DNA of 64,000 nucleotides from Alitta virens (GCA_932294295.1 OW028573.1:57947829-58011828); one strand, 5' to 3'; positions 19,126-31,710 are shown, counted from the stretch's first letter. Notes: generated by a model not told the origin, from the sequence alone. Made by a program: numbers and translations.

Positions 19126-21430
19126 CATGGAATCATCCCCTTCAAGGGTGTCGAACAAACGTTCTCGAAAACTGATGCTTTCTACCAATGCCTCGTCTTC
19201 CTGCAATAAGAATATATCAGAATATACGAAGTTATAAACTGAGTAGTACATAGATAGTTGTTTTCTAATTGAATTGAATATTATGTATTATTTTTTACAT
19301 TTCTATCTACATACCTCTTCAATAAATTCAGTGAACGAAACCTGCATACTGAAGTTTGCCACCTGCCTTTCAACTTTCCATTTTTCTCTGACCTCTGATG
19401 GCCGAAATTTAATTACGATTTAGTGTTTTGATAATGTTATCGGTTTTTTTGTTCCTTATCTTTGTTACATATCTTCTTTATTGTAAAAATTAATTTCAAT
19501 AAATAATGTAATAACTTACCATGGAATCTTCTTCATCCTGAGTGTGAAACAGACGCTCTCTAAGCTGCTGCTCTGTTCTGATGTATCTGGTATCTGAAAA
19601 CATAGATTGTAGGTATCAGTAAACTCGTGACACATCATATCATAAGGTATTATACATAAACACTACCCTATTTTATTATATATATTTTTTTATCATAGCA
19701 TATCATATTATGTAAATAAGTGTGGATTAAATTAAAGAGTGTCAAATTTATACATTCCATACATTTATATACTCACATCACAGCCTCTATTTGTGTCTCC
19801 TTCAGAAGTTAAATCTGGTATGGCAGCAAAACTGGGCAGTTCAGCTGGTTCCACGGATGATTGCATGGTGGATTGTAGTACTGCTGTGTGTCTTGAGGGA
19901 TGCACTTTGCAGTTCCTGCAAAGCCATGGAAAAGTTCGACCTCTGTGTACTAAGGAGACGTAATTTTTTCTAGATACACCTGGAAATGAAGAATTTTTAT
20001 TAAGAATAGCATATAATTTGTGTTTATGTTATATATAAGTAAAAAAAATATGTATCAATGTTGCATATCTCTAATTATTACATTTATATATATAGAGTAT
20101 ACATTACCCCTGCTAGGGACATGTTGAATTAAAGGATTAACCTCACAACTTAAATTTAGCATCAAGAGTGTCACATTGTTTGCTTAATTATTAATATTTA
20201 CCCTATAGGTGGTCTTAACACTAACAGCTTTAACAAATTAGGCTACATAAATAACCTGAGTTCATTGATGGGATTAATTTTTAAACAACCTTTAATGTGT
20301 CTGGCAATGTATTATTAAAATTTTATAGTTAACTTGTGGAAGTCCTAAAATATTAACAAATTTAAATATATATGGGTGATAATAATGGAAGTCCAATCAA
20401 AATTAACAAAATGGAGATGAGTACCTTGAGATAAAAATAAATGTATCGAGAATGCTTTTAATATATATATATAGATTTTTATTGACAGCAAAATATCAAA
20501 TTAATACATGTGTCAGCATGACAAAATAATAAATGGCAAAAAAAATAAAAATAAAAAAAAATAATAGAAATACATGGATCAACAGTTAAAATAATAATAT
20601 ACTAATCAACTAATACTAATCAACACTACATAGTCTGTCTAAGAAATTCTAAAGCACCCGGAACTAAACAAATAATAGTTATAATACTGTTTAAAAAGCA
20701 CCAACAAATAGTTTTAGCACAACAATTCAGGTTCAATAACAATACTAGACACTAAGCATAAGATATATAGACATATATATACATGATGTACTCCTAACTG
20801 CTATCAACATGGTAAACAATATGAAGTGATATACAATATGAGATGGGAATGTTGACATACAATATGAAGTGACATACAATATGAAGTGACATACAATATG
20901 AAGTGACATACAATAGTAGATATTTACAAATATACAAATGTACAAAGTCATACACACACGGAAGCAGTTTCATCAATGTGCCGCCAGCCACTCAGTTCCA
21001 GGAGACATTAAGTTGCTATTTACATAAAACATTTATATTTTACTGTCTAATTTTAATGCTACCTGTAGAAATTTACCAAGAGCAAAGTTAAGGTTAGTGT
21101 TCTTAGTTGTTAATATTTGTAAGAATTGTTCAGTTGGATCAAAAATAGTAAAGCCCTCAATGTATTTACAAGCAATGTGGAATAAGTTTAAGCAGATATC
21201 ATTCCATTTTTTACACCTCATTAATATATATAGACATTGGATATATAAAATCATAAATATTCACACCCGTGCAAAGTAATTAAAACCCAAAACTTACCAG
21301 ATCTACAGGCTCTGTGTTGCCACCGATGAAATTTGTCACAAGCCTTAGCTTCGTCAGCATCTTGAAAAATGCATCTGCATACAATACAGGTGTGACAAAG
21401 AGCTTGTTGCAAATTAGTCTCTCTTCGCAT
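19126..21430 (-). CDS. Small multi-exon protein with split PHD-type zinc finger
   Basis: Exon 1 (21430-21298) starts at ATG after an in-frame stop and codes LCHTCIVCRCIFQDADEAKA then CDKFHRWQHRACRS. Exon 2 (19979-19777) completes the finger with GVSRKNYVSLVHRGR and FPWLCRNC. Together they give CxxCxxCxC...C...WxH..C...WxCxxC, a PHD-like zinc-binding fold; the RWQHRxCxxGxSR block is a form I associate with transposon-linked PHD proteins of invertebrates. Further exons: 19593-19520 (TEQQLRERLFHTQDEEDSM), a 27-nt microexon 19341-19315 (VSFTEFIEE) and 19200-19126 (SISFRERLFDTLEGDDSM). The first and last of these are duplicates. The exon 2 to 19593 join is phase-ambiguous, and the 3' end is not found. 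Role unknown; chromatin reading or transposon ancestry are both possible. Confidence 0.55.
20821..20914. repeat. 17-bp tandem repeat in intron
   Basis: ATGAAGTGACATACAAT at 20864, 20881 and 20898, with a diverged unit at 20821. It lies in the long intron of the zinc-finger gene. Confidence 0.85.
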
Positions 21431-24400
21431 TGTCTCTTGTGTTGTCCAAAGTGGAATGTTGATGTGAATCCATCATGGTCTCTTTATACTAAGAAATATT
21501 AATATTAACTAAATTACAATAAAATTCAACAGAGTGACCAATCATATTGCACATTTCGAATAACATAAAACCGCTATAATAATTGCAATTGGGATTTTTT
21601 TATTTCCTTATTCCCTAATCATCCACAATTGGATATTATCCAACCCTGTTATGTTCAATTGATGGGGATTATATTTCATTATTAGCAGTTGATTAAAGTC
21701 AATATTTCTTTAAACTTCCTTTAAATATGAGGTGTTATTTATTTGTAATAATACCTTTAAGACATCATAAAAAATTGTACACTGGTCTAAAAACGTAATT
21801 TATGTATATTAATGCATTTATTAGTAGTTATGTAAAATTAGTTATCAGGTGTTTATTAGTGGAATGAACACCAAATTTATATAACTAGGTATTCAACTAC
21901 TCAGGACCAATTCAGAATCTGTCTCAATTGTCAAGAAATGTTAACGAGAAGTGAAGTTATCAATATTTTCATTTCATTGACGGGGTACGTCAGACGGCGG
22001 GGGCGCTGGCCGGTCAGCAGGTCTCCGAAACGTCCGATTGGAGCGGTCAGCTTTAACTTTAATTAAAATCACAAAAAAAAATGTCTTCCTCATCAAATCT
22101 CATGTTAAACTACAGACATAACTTGTATGTAAAAGAAATTAAATGAATTTTTTAATAAACTATTGCATAAAAGAAGCAGAAAAATTATTTTTGGACGTTT
22201 CGGACACTTTTCGTACGTTTAGGGAATCGGACGTTTAGGGAATCAGACTTTATGGGTTGGGACGTTTCGGTTTTCGGACATTTCGACCTGATACCTTGTC
22301 AGTCATACTGACTGACCTTTTAGTTAACAATTAAAAAAAAAAAAGATATCTGGCAATCTTTACCCTGTCATTTTCAGCATTTACTTATTGCTACGGAAAA
22401 CTTATGCTAATAAGTACACCTTGTTAAAGTGTAATAAATATATATATAATGTGTGATAGCAGTAAATATGTTATTGTCAATTTGATGGAAGAAAAAAAAA
22501 GTTCACTTAGCTGGATTCGAACCAATGTCACCACACTGCCATTAGATCTGGATGTGAATTTCGGTGTTCTTTTTTTAAAGTGTAGGCCTCTGTTGTCTTT
22601 AAATAGCTCGCTTGAGCAGTGAACGAGCAATGTGTTTAGCTTGTTTTACTGCAATAATACTCCATAGTTACAAGTTCAATAATGCCAAAATCTTTAATTA
22701 ATAAACTTTGGAAGTTGTAACCAAGGACTTTATCCCAAAATTAAGGTGAATACTGCCTAGGTTAAGCATTTCTGGGTATAAATTAAAATAAGTCAAGAGG
22801 CCCCCAACGGGTTCTTCGTAATTGAACAACCAAGCAAATCAAAGAGTCTGCAAGATTACCCCGCCTGAGTCCTTGACCTAATTTCTTCCACCCACCAAAG
22901 CAAGTCTTCATAATATATATCTGGCATTGAAAAAAACCATATCAGTTATAGATATATTGTGTTCTAGGTCTAGATGCCAGATATAAAAAACATACTGCCT
23001 TTCATGACACTGAGGCTGACTTGGCTTGTTGCATTCTTTGCACTATCGGACAGGTTTCCTTTGAACTTGTTAATAAAACAAATTTCTTTACATCTGAGAC
23101 ATATCTGACAGACAACCTACTCTAATATCGATAACAAGATAAATGTCTTTTGAAATATGGTCGGCGCTCTGTCCTGTTTGAACATCAGCAGAGAAGCTTC
23201 ACAAGTGGGATTAAGGTGTGGATAGGTCAGAAATATGACATGTATTACAATGCAGTGTCCAAATTACTCATCCAACTTACTACGATTTCGTGAATAAACA
23301 AAAACTCTGACTCAAATTTTTTTTTGCACTCCCTGACCTCTGACGACGCCCATAGATATAAGTACTAATCCATTAAGATGCTTCCCGATCATGAAGCCGA
23401 CTTTTGGAGTTGCCTGACGAATTTGTTAGTCGTGGTAGATCGTCGTCGAAATCGTGAAGGCGTGAACTGGGCTTTAGTTAGTACTTACTAGAGCAACATC
23501 AGTATTGCAATGCAGACTTGTGAGAAGAGAAAAAGAAACCCCCCTGAAAGTTCAGTGCCGACACAGCAAAACGCCTAAAATATACCGGCCAAGATCCAGG
23601 ACAACCAGTATTGTGCCAGTTACACACACCAACAATTTGTTTGTCATTACAAGCACCGTCCACTATCGCACTATCAGATTGCCTAAGTTCTAAGATTTTA
23701 AGCGTATAAACTGTTAGTAAAGGCAAAACCTTGTCAAGTCAGTGAAAAGAATCCTTGATTACAGTACTGGGCAAATTAGAAGACTTTTTTGAGGACAGAA
23801 TGACGGTCTTTATTAAGAAAACGCATTGTTTTGGCAAAGAATCGTGACTGAGTCCAACCCCGTTACGCATAAATTGAAAGGGATAATGGTGAGATGAGAT
23901 GACCTAAGGATGACTTAATAAAAAGAGATCATCCAACATGGCTATATGCTTCTACCTTGGAGAAATTAGACCTTTCTCCAAGCTTTGATGTACCTCAGTG
24001 TGTTCTCCTGGTCTAATTTCTCAAAGCTTCTACATTGTGGTCTGAGTAGTGAAGTTGCCTCGTCTCTTTGATGAATTTCACAAGCTTGAATTGTAACATT
24101 AGTACCGTTGTTATAAGTTATACTGCTGGTTATACGATAAAGTTAGTAGGCCACAATTACCAATGTAAAAGTTTCACTCTACTGTGGTTTTAATTTTGTA
24201 GCACAATATCATATTTCAAGATTTTTCGAAGTTGATACCTAGTACCTACTGAAATTTCTTGTAAATGACTTTGATCATTCGGTTGTGGGTGTACCGTATT
24301 TATCTGCACTGGACATGCATCTGTCAGACGTTCATTGCACAAATTACTCACTACTCGGCCATTCTTGTGAATTTACTGCCTGATGGACAATGTCCACCGC

Positions 24401-24575
24401 AGTGTAAAATCCATCGTATTTTGCAGTAATATGATGTGGGTTTGCAATTGCCCGAGCGATCTGCTGTTCACTTAAGCGCCGTTATTTATTATCGGTCATT
24501 CACTGTGGATGCTTGTTCACAGGACAAACCATATGTTCAGAGGGCAATTTTAAAAGAAGTATGCCAAATTCTTTA
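21431..24575. other. Intergenic; minor inverted repeats only
   Basis: No motif-bearing ORF. Contains GC-rich CCGAAACGTCC (about 22026) and its inverse GGACGTTTCGG (about 22192), with CGGACGTTTAGGGAATC-type short repeats at 22200-22290, probably one old inverted-repeat element. Also GAGAAATTAGACC near 23961 and its inverse near 24012. ORFs of 60-75 codons are chance. Confidence 0.35.
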
Positions 24576-24790
24576 GGGTGGGGGCCTAGCTCAGAGGTAG
24601 CGCTCTGGGCTTCCAACCGCTGGGTCCCGGGTTCCATTCGTATAGGGTTCGATTCCCAGTCGAGCCTAAGTTGGATGGCTGTTTCATCCTTCATCTCATT
24701 GCCATGGTCCCTGCCTGTCCTAATTAGCCCAACTGGTGCTGAAATACAGGAAGTAAAGCCCTATTCACACACACACACACACACACACGT
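24576..24790 (+). mobile_element. tRNA-headed SINE with (CA)n tail
   Basis: GGGGGCCTAGCTCAGAGGTAG is a clear tRNA-type 5' end with A box. A second block GGGTTCGATTCCCAGTC is a B box; a preceding GGGTCCCGGGTTCCATTC looks like a duplicated B-box region. The tail GGTGCTGAAATACAGG...AAAGCCCTA ends in (CA)n at 24766-24788. The head is not an intact tRNA. A related tail occurs at 38915-38970. Confidence 0.75.
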
Positions 24791-25605
24791 GCCAAAATCT
24801 GTGTCGAGTGATGAAAGTACTACTGTATACAAAATTAAATGCATGGATTCTTGCATGGATGATTCAGAATACGTTAGTATTACATTATCTGTGTATGATT
24901 ATTGATATATTGTTACATTACTGCCATATTGTAGGTATCTTATTATGCATTATAATGCATTAATGGTGCAGCTCCATGGATGTTGTTCCCTCCCATTTAG
25001 CACACAATAACAGTAAAATATCAAAAGGCATGACCCTGAGCTCCTCATCAATCATTGATGATATCCGTTAATTTATGAGCATAACAATGCGTTGGTGGAA
25101 ACCTATTAGCACTGGTGAGTTTTCGTTACTGACGTCAGTGCGTTTCTCAGTGGTGGATCCACACTATCTGTTAACAGGGGCAGTGGGACATTAATGTGAC
25201 AGTGTGGTACAAGAAACCAGGATGAAAATCCTGACCTGAAATTCATAGCCACAATGTTAGCGATAGTAACTAAACTCAAGCACTTTCATCGTGCAATTAA
25301 GTTTGTCCCTAGTCGGATTACCTATTCCTAATCAGAAGCACAGCCAATATTGAAGAATGCTGACTAGGTTGTCAAAACTGATATAAATTAGTCAAGGTGG
25401 CTGTTTTAGTAAGTTTGCACAACGGTAATTGTCTAAGATGCCAATGAAAATAATTTTCCGTGTAAAACAAACTCATCAACCCTTCAATGCCCTTCATAGT
25501 CCTCCGAAACAAAATCCAATCACATGCACTTAACAGTACAGATAAAGATAAATAGATAGATGGATAGACTTTATTTAACAAAATCAAAAGGCTATACAAT
25601 TTGTA
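24791..25605. other. Intergenic, nothing recognised
   Basis: No supported ORF, RNA gene or repeat apart from a short GATAAATAGATAGATGGATAG run near 25545-25566. Confidence 0.4.
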
Positions 25606-26009
25606 CATATACAGTTAGTTTCATAACATATGGTCAACTCTAGACAGCTATAGCCTGGCTGTAGCTATAACTGGCTAAAGCCAGCCGCATCTGTTTACTC
25701 CTAGCTTATAGTCGGCTTACACCTACCAACACTGAAACAAATATAAACCTTCGTGAATGTAAGAAATTGATCTAAGATATTATAAAATATGTATATGCAA
25801 TAGACATGCATCTTTTCAACAAAAAATGTCAATTATATAACTCGCAACTTATGCACCAAATGGTGCTGCATGTACTTTTATATCTGGCTTTGAGTAGCCA
25901 GCTATAGCCAGACAGTTCCGTTTGGTGCCAGGTAGCATAGTATAGAAGAAGTTATCTAGCTTTGTCTTAGTTCAATTTGACATGCCGTTTGTAATGAAAC
26001 TAATGGTAC
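25606..26009 (-). mobile_element. MITE, copy 1 (inverse of 44213-44472)
   Basis: Left end TACAGTTAGTTTCATAA and a diverged right end ATGAAACTAATGGTAC. On the minus strand it reads ACTGTCTGGCTATAGCTGGC, GACTATAAGCTAGGAGTA and CAGTTATAGCTACAG, the same blocks in the same order as the 44213 element. It is about 140 bp longer and more diverged. Confidence 0.65.
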
Positions 26010-27889
26010 AAGTGACAGGAAGTCCACTATTTTAATGCACTTAGGATAGCACACTTAAGTTTGAATACTTATGCTTTTTGTCTATTTTTTCACGAATTAC
26101 CCTAGGCGATACGTTTTTTCCTTCAGTTAGATATAGTGTACAGTTTATTTTGCTTTTCTCTGCCTATTAACCAAAGTTAACTGTCTCGTTGGGTAAACTG
26201 TCACAAGTATCCCCTGTTTGAATCTTTTTCTATTTGGGGTGTTTCCTTCCATTTTTAGAGATATCATGGAAAATGCACACATTGCCCAGGATAATATTTT
26301 ATGATTTTGTGGCGTATGAAATATGTAGCTGACGCTTACAGCAATCAATACTTTGACTAAGTTTTCAACCAAAGAGAGCATTTTAATGACAGGTGGAGAA
26401 TATGATACTGTAAAAAGCTTATTTAAGTGCGCTTTCATTTGTAAATTTATATCTGAAAATGCAGTACAATTGCCCAAAGTTTGGTTGCACTGAAAAGGTA
26501 AATTTTTTGGTAGGCAGCCTATAGAAATAGAAAATATTTTCAAGAAGAAATTTTGTAGGCGATGTAGCATTTAACAAGTATTAGAACTGAAAGGTTAGCC
26601 CAGGTAACTAAATTATGATGTGGATGGGAAGCTGAGTGAGTAGGACAATGGGGTGACAGTTTCGTGCAGTAGTTGGTATCATCAGGAATAGGCCTAATGG
26701 CAGGTTCGCCGCGTTATCAGGCTGTATGCTACTAGCCCATCGGACCAGCGGATTGATCTTGCTGGTCCGTACTGGTAAAAAAAATAGCATCGGACCCGTG
26801 CTTACTTCACCAAGGATCCAACACCTTTCCGCCGTCTCAGTCCCTCACGTCTATGATTTATATCATGAGTATCAAGGTGCCAAAACTATTTTGCCTCCCA
26901 TGCTTCAGAAAATGGTTTATACAGTAGTTTATGTTGCCTGCCTGGTGCCGTGGATCCTCATTGAAGTACCGCTTTTTAAAACCCAAAATAGCGGCCACAT
27001 AAAAGTAGGTCGCAAGTGACATGAATATGGTTGGCGCTGCAACGCCAACCAAAAACCAAACTATGATTATAGATTGAGTTTTAACAGATTTTACAATGAT
27101 AAAGATTCTTGATATAATTTCATACATAGCAACATTGGCCTATTTATATTAGTTTACATGGCTCTCAATGCAATCAGCATAAATGAAGAGGGCTTAATAT
27201 CGACTTACAGTATTTCATTCCTTTGAAAACTAATGGGATTTGAATGGGTAACTATGGCGTTTTGGCTTGTTTTAATAACCAAATATCATCTACAGCTCTC
27301 TTTAAAAGAGACCTGAAGATAGACAATGCCACACTAATGTGATAGAAATATTTTCACATTAATGAGTCTATAATAATGACATTATGAACTGAGAACTTGT
27401 AGTGCATACTAGCCTTTATATAACTAAGTACATCTGCATAAGATGTGGCTTCACATTAGAGTGGCCTTTTAAGTAATGTTTAGACTTAAATTTCTAGGAA
27501 TGAATTTCAAAGGAAGCTGCATATATTATGTTAATTATGACCAAAATGGAGGAGCTCTGTGTGTTAGTGCTCAAAGCCTACATATCAGTGCTTGTATCAC
27601 ATGCAATTCTTTTTATTATCACAGCCAAGACACCTTAGTTGCAGATTCAAATCATATTAGTTTTCATAGAATGAAATAATGTAAGTAGATATTAAGGTTT
27701 TTCTTGAGAATCATAACCATTTTTCTAGAAGCTGAGGCTCGCTTACAAAAACTTCATCGTAGGAGAGGCCTTCCTGTGAAGTCGCCTCTACTATATTGAA
27801 GAGGCTGTTCCAAAAATTGTCAAAATGCACCCTTTTCTGTTCGGGTTATAAGCTCTGACTATTCAAAAGATAGTTAACATAGAAGAGGT
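26010..27889. other. Intergenic, no gene recognised
   Basis: The longest frame here is a 141-codon minus-strand ORF at 26145-26570 without recognisable domain, homolog or splice context. No RNA gene seen. Confidence 0.35.
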
Positions 27890-27997
27890 AACCCATTTGT
27901 AACCTCTATTATTACCTGGGTCAGAAATGATATTCCAAATAATAGAAGAATAGACATTGAAGTTAATGATGTCTCCATACAATCAATATGTGTTGAA

Positions 27998-28915
27998 ATG
28001 CATATCAGAAAAGAAAAGTGGTTTATTGTATCAGTTTACAGACTGCCTGACTCTTGTGTGAACAAATTCATTGAAAATCTATGTATTATACTTGACAAAT
28101 GTCAGCGTGAGTCCAATATGATAATTATTATTGGTGATGTAAATATTGATATGTCAAAAACTAACTCAAAATCTGAAAAGCTCTCTGAAATACTGAATCT
28201 GTATAGTCTTTGTAACAAAATCAATGAACCCACATGTTTTAAGGGTAATGTTCCTTCTGTTATTTATTTATGCATTGTTTCTCAGACAAAAAGATTTACT
28301 TCTATTCTCAACTGGAATTGTGGTTTAAGCGACTGGCACAATGTTATTGCAGTTGCCACAAAGTTAAAGATGCCAAAGATAAAGAATAGGGTTATTAAAT
28401 ACAGATCTTTCAAAAAATTCAATCTTGAAAATTTTCAAAGGGATTTAAGTTTCATCCCTTTTCAAGTTATGGACATGTTTGATGACATAGACGATAAATA
28501 CTGGATTTTAAATTGCATGGTCAGTAAAGTTGTAAATGAACACAGCCCTATTAAAACAAAGTTTGTAAAAGGTAAAGGGGCACCCCACATGAACAGTGAT
28601 TTAAGAAAGTTAATGTATCAAAAACGTATGTCTCAAAATGCCTATTGGAAATGTAAAGGAAATCCAGTACTTTGGGAAAAATATCGTATGTTGAGAAACC
28701 AATTTGTCAATTTGAATAAATTTTGTCGTCAAGAATACTTTAGAGAAAGATGTAACAATGGAAGTTCTGACCGAAACTTCTGGCAAACAATAAAACCATA
28801 CTTCTCTGATAAACTTGGTCAATCGAATGATATTATGCTCAAGGAAGGAAATAATATAGTAATTGAAAATAATGATGTTGCAAATGTGTTTAATGAAGAA
28901 GTGATTGGTCCATGA
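27998..28915 (+). pseudogene. LINE ORF2 part 1: endonuclease C-terminal half and linker
   Basis: The frame is open upstream to about 27895 (TWVRNDIPNNRRIDIEV). Landmarks: FIVSVYRLPDSCVNKF, MIIIIGDVNIDMSK (the GDxN motif of APE-type endonuclease) and LSDWHNVIAV (terminal SDH motif, with H after W here). The linker follows, with MNSDLRKLMYQKRMSQNAYW and NFWQTIKPYFSDK. It stops at TGA 28913-28915 just after the deletion junction. Confidence 0.8.
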
Positions 28916-29829
28916 TAAGAAAGGGCGTCCCCCAGGGTTCCATTTTAGGGCCAACCCTGTTCAATATTTTCATAAATGATATGTTATTTTGTGCACAAGG
29001 TGTTGAATTATACAATTATGCTGATGACAACACCATCTCGTACACATCTGATTCCCCCTATGAACTGACTAGCAAATTAGAACAATGTGGAAATAAAATA
29101 ACCAATTGGTTTATGATAAATGGCATGCAAGCCAACCCCGATAAATACCAAGCCATTATCTTTGGCAACAAGAATGATGCCCCACAGTATTTCACCATAG
29201 GTGGTCAAAATGTCATGTGTAATGAAAATGCCAAACTGTTAGGTATTGAAATCGACTGCAAACTTACTTTTGACCTTCATGTTTCACAATTATGTAAAAA
29301 GGCGAGTCGACAGATTAATGCACTTATGAGACTTAGCAATATGTTAGACCATGATGTGAAAATGAATATATTTATGTCTTTTATTAAGAGTATATTCAAC
29401 TATTGTCCAGTTACTTGGATGTTTACTAGATCTGGCAATATTAGAAAATTAGATCGTCTGCAGCATAGAGTCTTACGATTTGTTTATGGCGATTTTGATG
29501 CAAGTTATTCAGATTTACTTCAAAGAAGTAACACCATGTCAGTAACAAGTTACTTGAAGTATATGTTAAGCATTGAGGTTTACAAATGTATTAATAATCT
29601 ATCTCCTGATTATTTATGTGATTTGTTTGAAATCAAGGTCAATAAATATGATATGAGAGATAACAGAAGAATAATTCAAAATAGATTTAAAAGCATAAAT
29701 TATGGTTATAATTCTTTTAAGTACTATGGAGCTAAAGTATGGAATGAGTTACCATCAGATGTTAAAAGTTGTACCACCCTCAGGGAATTCAAACAAAGAT
29801 GTCAAAAATATGTGAAGTTAACCCACTAA
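28912..29829 (+). pseudogene. LINE ORF2 part 2: RT palm, thumb and C-terminal region
   Basis: Begins at RKGVPQGSILGPTLFNIFIN, followed by LYNYADDNTISY (catalytic YADD), ITNWFMINGMQANPDKYQAI, LGIEIDCKLTFDLHVSQLC and IKSIFNYCPVTWMF, ending YYGAKVWNELPSDVKS. There is no C-terminal zinc knuckle, unlike the LINEs at 5.7-12 kb. ATG at 28912 overlaps the previous stop only by chance of the deletion; this is one ancestral ORF. Confidence 0.85.
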
Positions 29830-29992
29830 GCTTTTCTGTGCATCCTGTACATAGACATTAGTCATTGTTCTTTCATCTGTATATATATTCTCATCTTCCA
29901 TTGTCATGTAATAGCCCATGGGCTAATGTTTTATTGTTATTTTACAAATCATGACTTTAAATAAAGCTTATTCTTATTCTTATTCTTATTCT

Positions 29993-31076
29993 GAGAGAGG
30001 CACCTCTTTGTAGGAGGTTTTTAACAAATACCTGTTGGAGCCCCATGCTGCTGTTGTTACCAGTGTAGCAGGTCACTCCATCTCCATTGCGGGCCTCTGG
30101 GCCTAATTTGCCAAGAGTCACACACCCACAACAGGATACACCCTGAATCTCCAAGACAGGAATAATAGCCTGAACTAAAATTCTGGGAAATAAAAACTGT
30201 CAACTGGCCACTTCCACTGTTTCTCAAGTGAAACAGCACAACTTGGGTATGTTGCACTTCATTTATGTTTCTGATAGCTGAATGCATTTGGAGCCATGTA
30301 CACTGTAATTAATCATATATAAATAGCCCAATGTTGCAATGTATGTATTTCATGAATCTCCATCGTTGTAAAATCTGATAAGACTCATCAATCTCAATCT
30401 GCTCCATGTGCAGCATTCGGGTCTTAGTGAAAGGCAGCTAAGATGACAAACAACACAAGACTTCATTCACTGGTGTGCTACCGCGTGCAATGCCTCAGAG
30501 CAAATTGCAAAAAACAAATCAAAGGATGACCTTCACTGAGATGGACAGGTGAAACATATCAAAAGTCAAAGGTATTTATGTTATATAAGGTTGCACCTAA
30601 ACTATCAAGGTTTTAGAACAGCAGCTAATCATTTCAATGTCGTGCAGCATGGCTATGTGGGTGGAGCACTATTGGTATAGCAAATGGTTTCATTACACTT
30701 TAGCATCCCTGCCTGGTAGAGTTACTATATCCCATAATTATTACCGAGAAATTATATTTGTACCATTTGTGGTGCAGAGCATTTTTCAGGTCCTAGAAAG
30801 TGGTTTCTAAATCTCTGGGCAGCTAAAAACGCTCAAAGAAAGGCTGTATTTGATATTAAAGTGAAGCTATAGAATTTACTGGGACAGCTCCGAGAAGAAA
30901 AGGACCTGGTTTAACATGACATGCGAGAGCTCACAACATATAAACATTAAAAGCAATCTGGTGAGGTCAATACGAAAAATACTTTAATAATGACAATAAG
31001 TCCACATTGTTGGACAAAATACTGAGAGAGGATATGGGAATGAAGTCCTGAAAAATATTGCTGACTGAAACGCAAA
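29993..31076. other. Between two LINEs; possible LINE 5' sequence
   Basis: No recognisable ORF. The last few hundred bases may be the 5' leader or ORF1 N-terminus of the following LINE, but frames are too broken to say. Confidence 0.35.
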
Positions 31077-31710
31077 AGCAAATCAGAATGAAGAAGGTAC
31101 CAAGCCAGCAGATGTCACTGTATCCAGTCTCCTGCCCAGATGCGACGATGAGAGAGTTGCATCTCTGATCAATGACTTCAATGAAGACCTGTCTTCTATG
31201 GCCAAAGAGAAGCATGCATCATTTGTGAATTATGATAAAGACTTTAGACTTCTCAGTGGCAAAGCCAATGATGCAATGCTTCTGAATGATGGAGTGCATC
31301 TCACTTATAAAGGCACAAGACAACTTGCCAAGAACCTGCATCTACAAGTTCTCCCACAATTCCGAGACAATGTCATGAAGCAAAGAGCAGCAAACCCAAG
31401 TCCCTCGCAGCAAAATCCCACCAATAAGCACGTGAGACGACCCGCAACATGCCATCATAGACAAAATGGCCGGCAACAGAGCTTGAACCATGGTAATCGG
31501 AAACACAGTCATGGTAACACTGGGAACTATGGTACCCCACAGCGCCATCAAGGCCATCCCCAGGGCAGTCCTCCACGCGCTGGTCCCTGCTTGTTCTGTG
31601 GGGAACGCAACAATGCATTTCGCAGCTGTCGTCATGAGCAGCCGCTTTTGTGCCACACTTGTGGTCACGAAGGTCACAAGACCAAGTTCTGCTCCAGAGC
31701 TGCCTGCTGA
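31077..31710 (+). pseudogene. LINE ORF1: SGNH-esterase-like domain plus CCHC knuckles
   Basis: The frame is open from about 31077: PADVTVSSLLPRCDDERVAS, then MAKEKHASFVNYDKDF and NDGVHLTYKGTRQLAKNL. TVSSLLPR and DGVHLTxxG match block III and the catalytic Asp-His block of SGNH/GDSL esterases, which are known in ORF1 proteins of some CR1-type LINEs. A basic, Gln/His/Gly-rich linker follows, then CLFCGERNNAFRSCRHE and CHTCGHEGHKTKFC, two Cys/His knuckles for nucleic acid binding. The N-terminal Ser block is missing or unreadable. The ORF ends in TGA at 31708. ATG at 31198 is an internal Met. Confidence 0.65.

Larger units (their letters stand above)
27890..29992 (+). mobile_element. CR1/L2-like LINE with internal deletion
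   Basis: Endonuclease remnant, linker, then an abrupt jump to the second half of RT, a 3'UTR and a (TTATTC)n tail at about 29965-29991 after AATAAAG. The fingers and first palm motifs (roughly 130-200 codons) are missing at 28890-28920. Both halves are otherwise nearly free of stops, so the deletion is the main lesion. The 5' end is truncated. Confidence 0.8.

Noticed and set aside
24576..24660. tRNA gene
   Set aside because: A and B boxes are present, but spacing and the duplicated B-box region do not allow a normal cloverleaf, and a SINE body and tail follow.
24513..24905. 130-aa ORF over the SINE
   Set aside because: Runs through the tRNA-like head and (CA)n tail (HTHTHT), so not a gene.
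26145..26570. 141-aa minus-strand ORF
   Set aside because: No motif, no codon or splice support, AT-rich context; chance ORF is likely.
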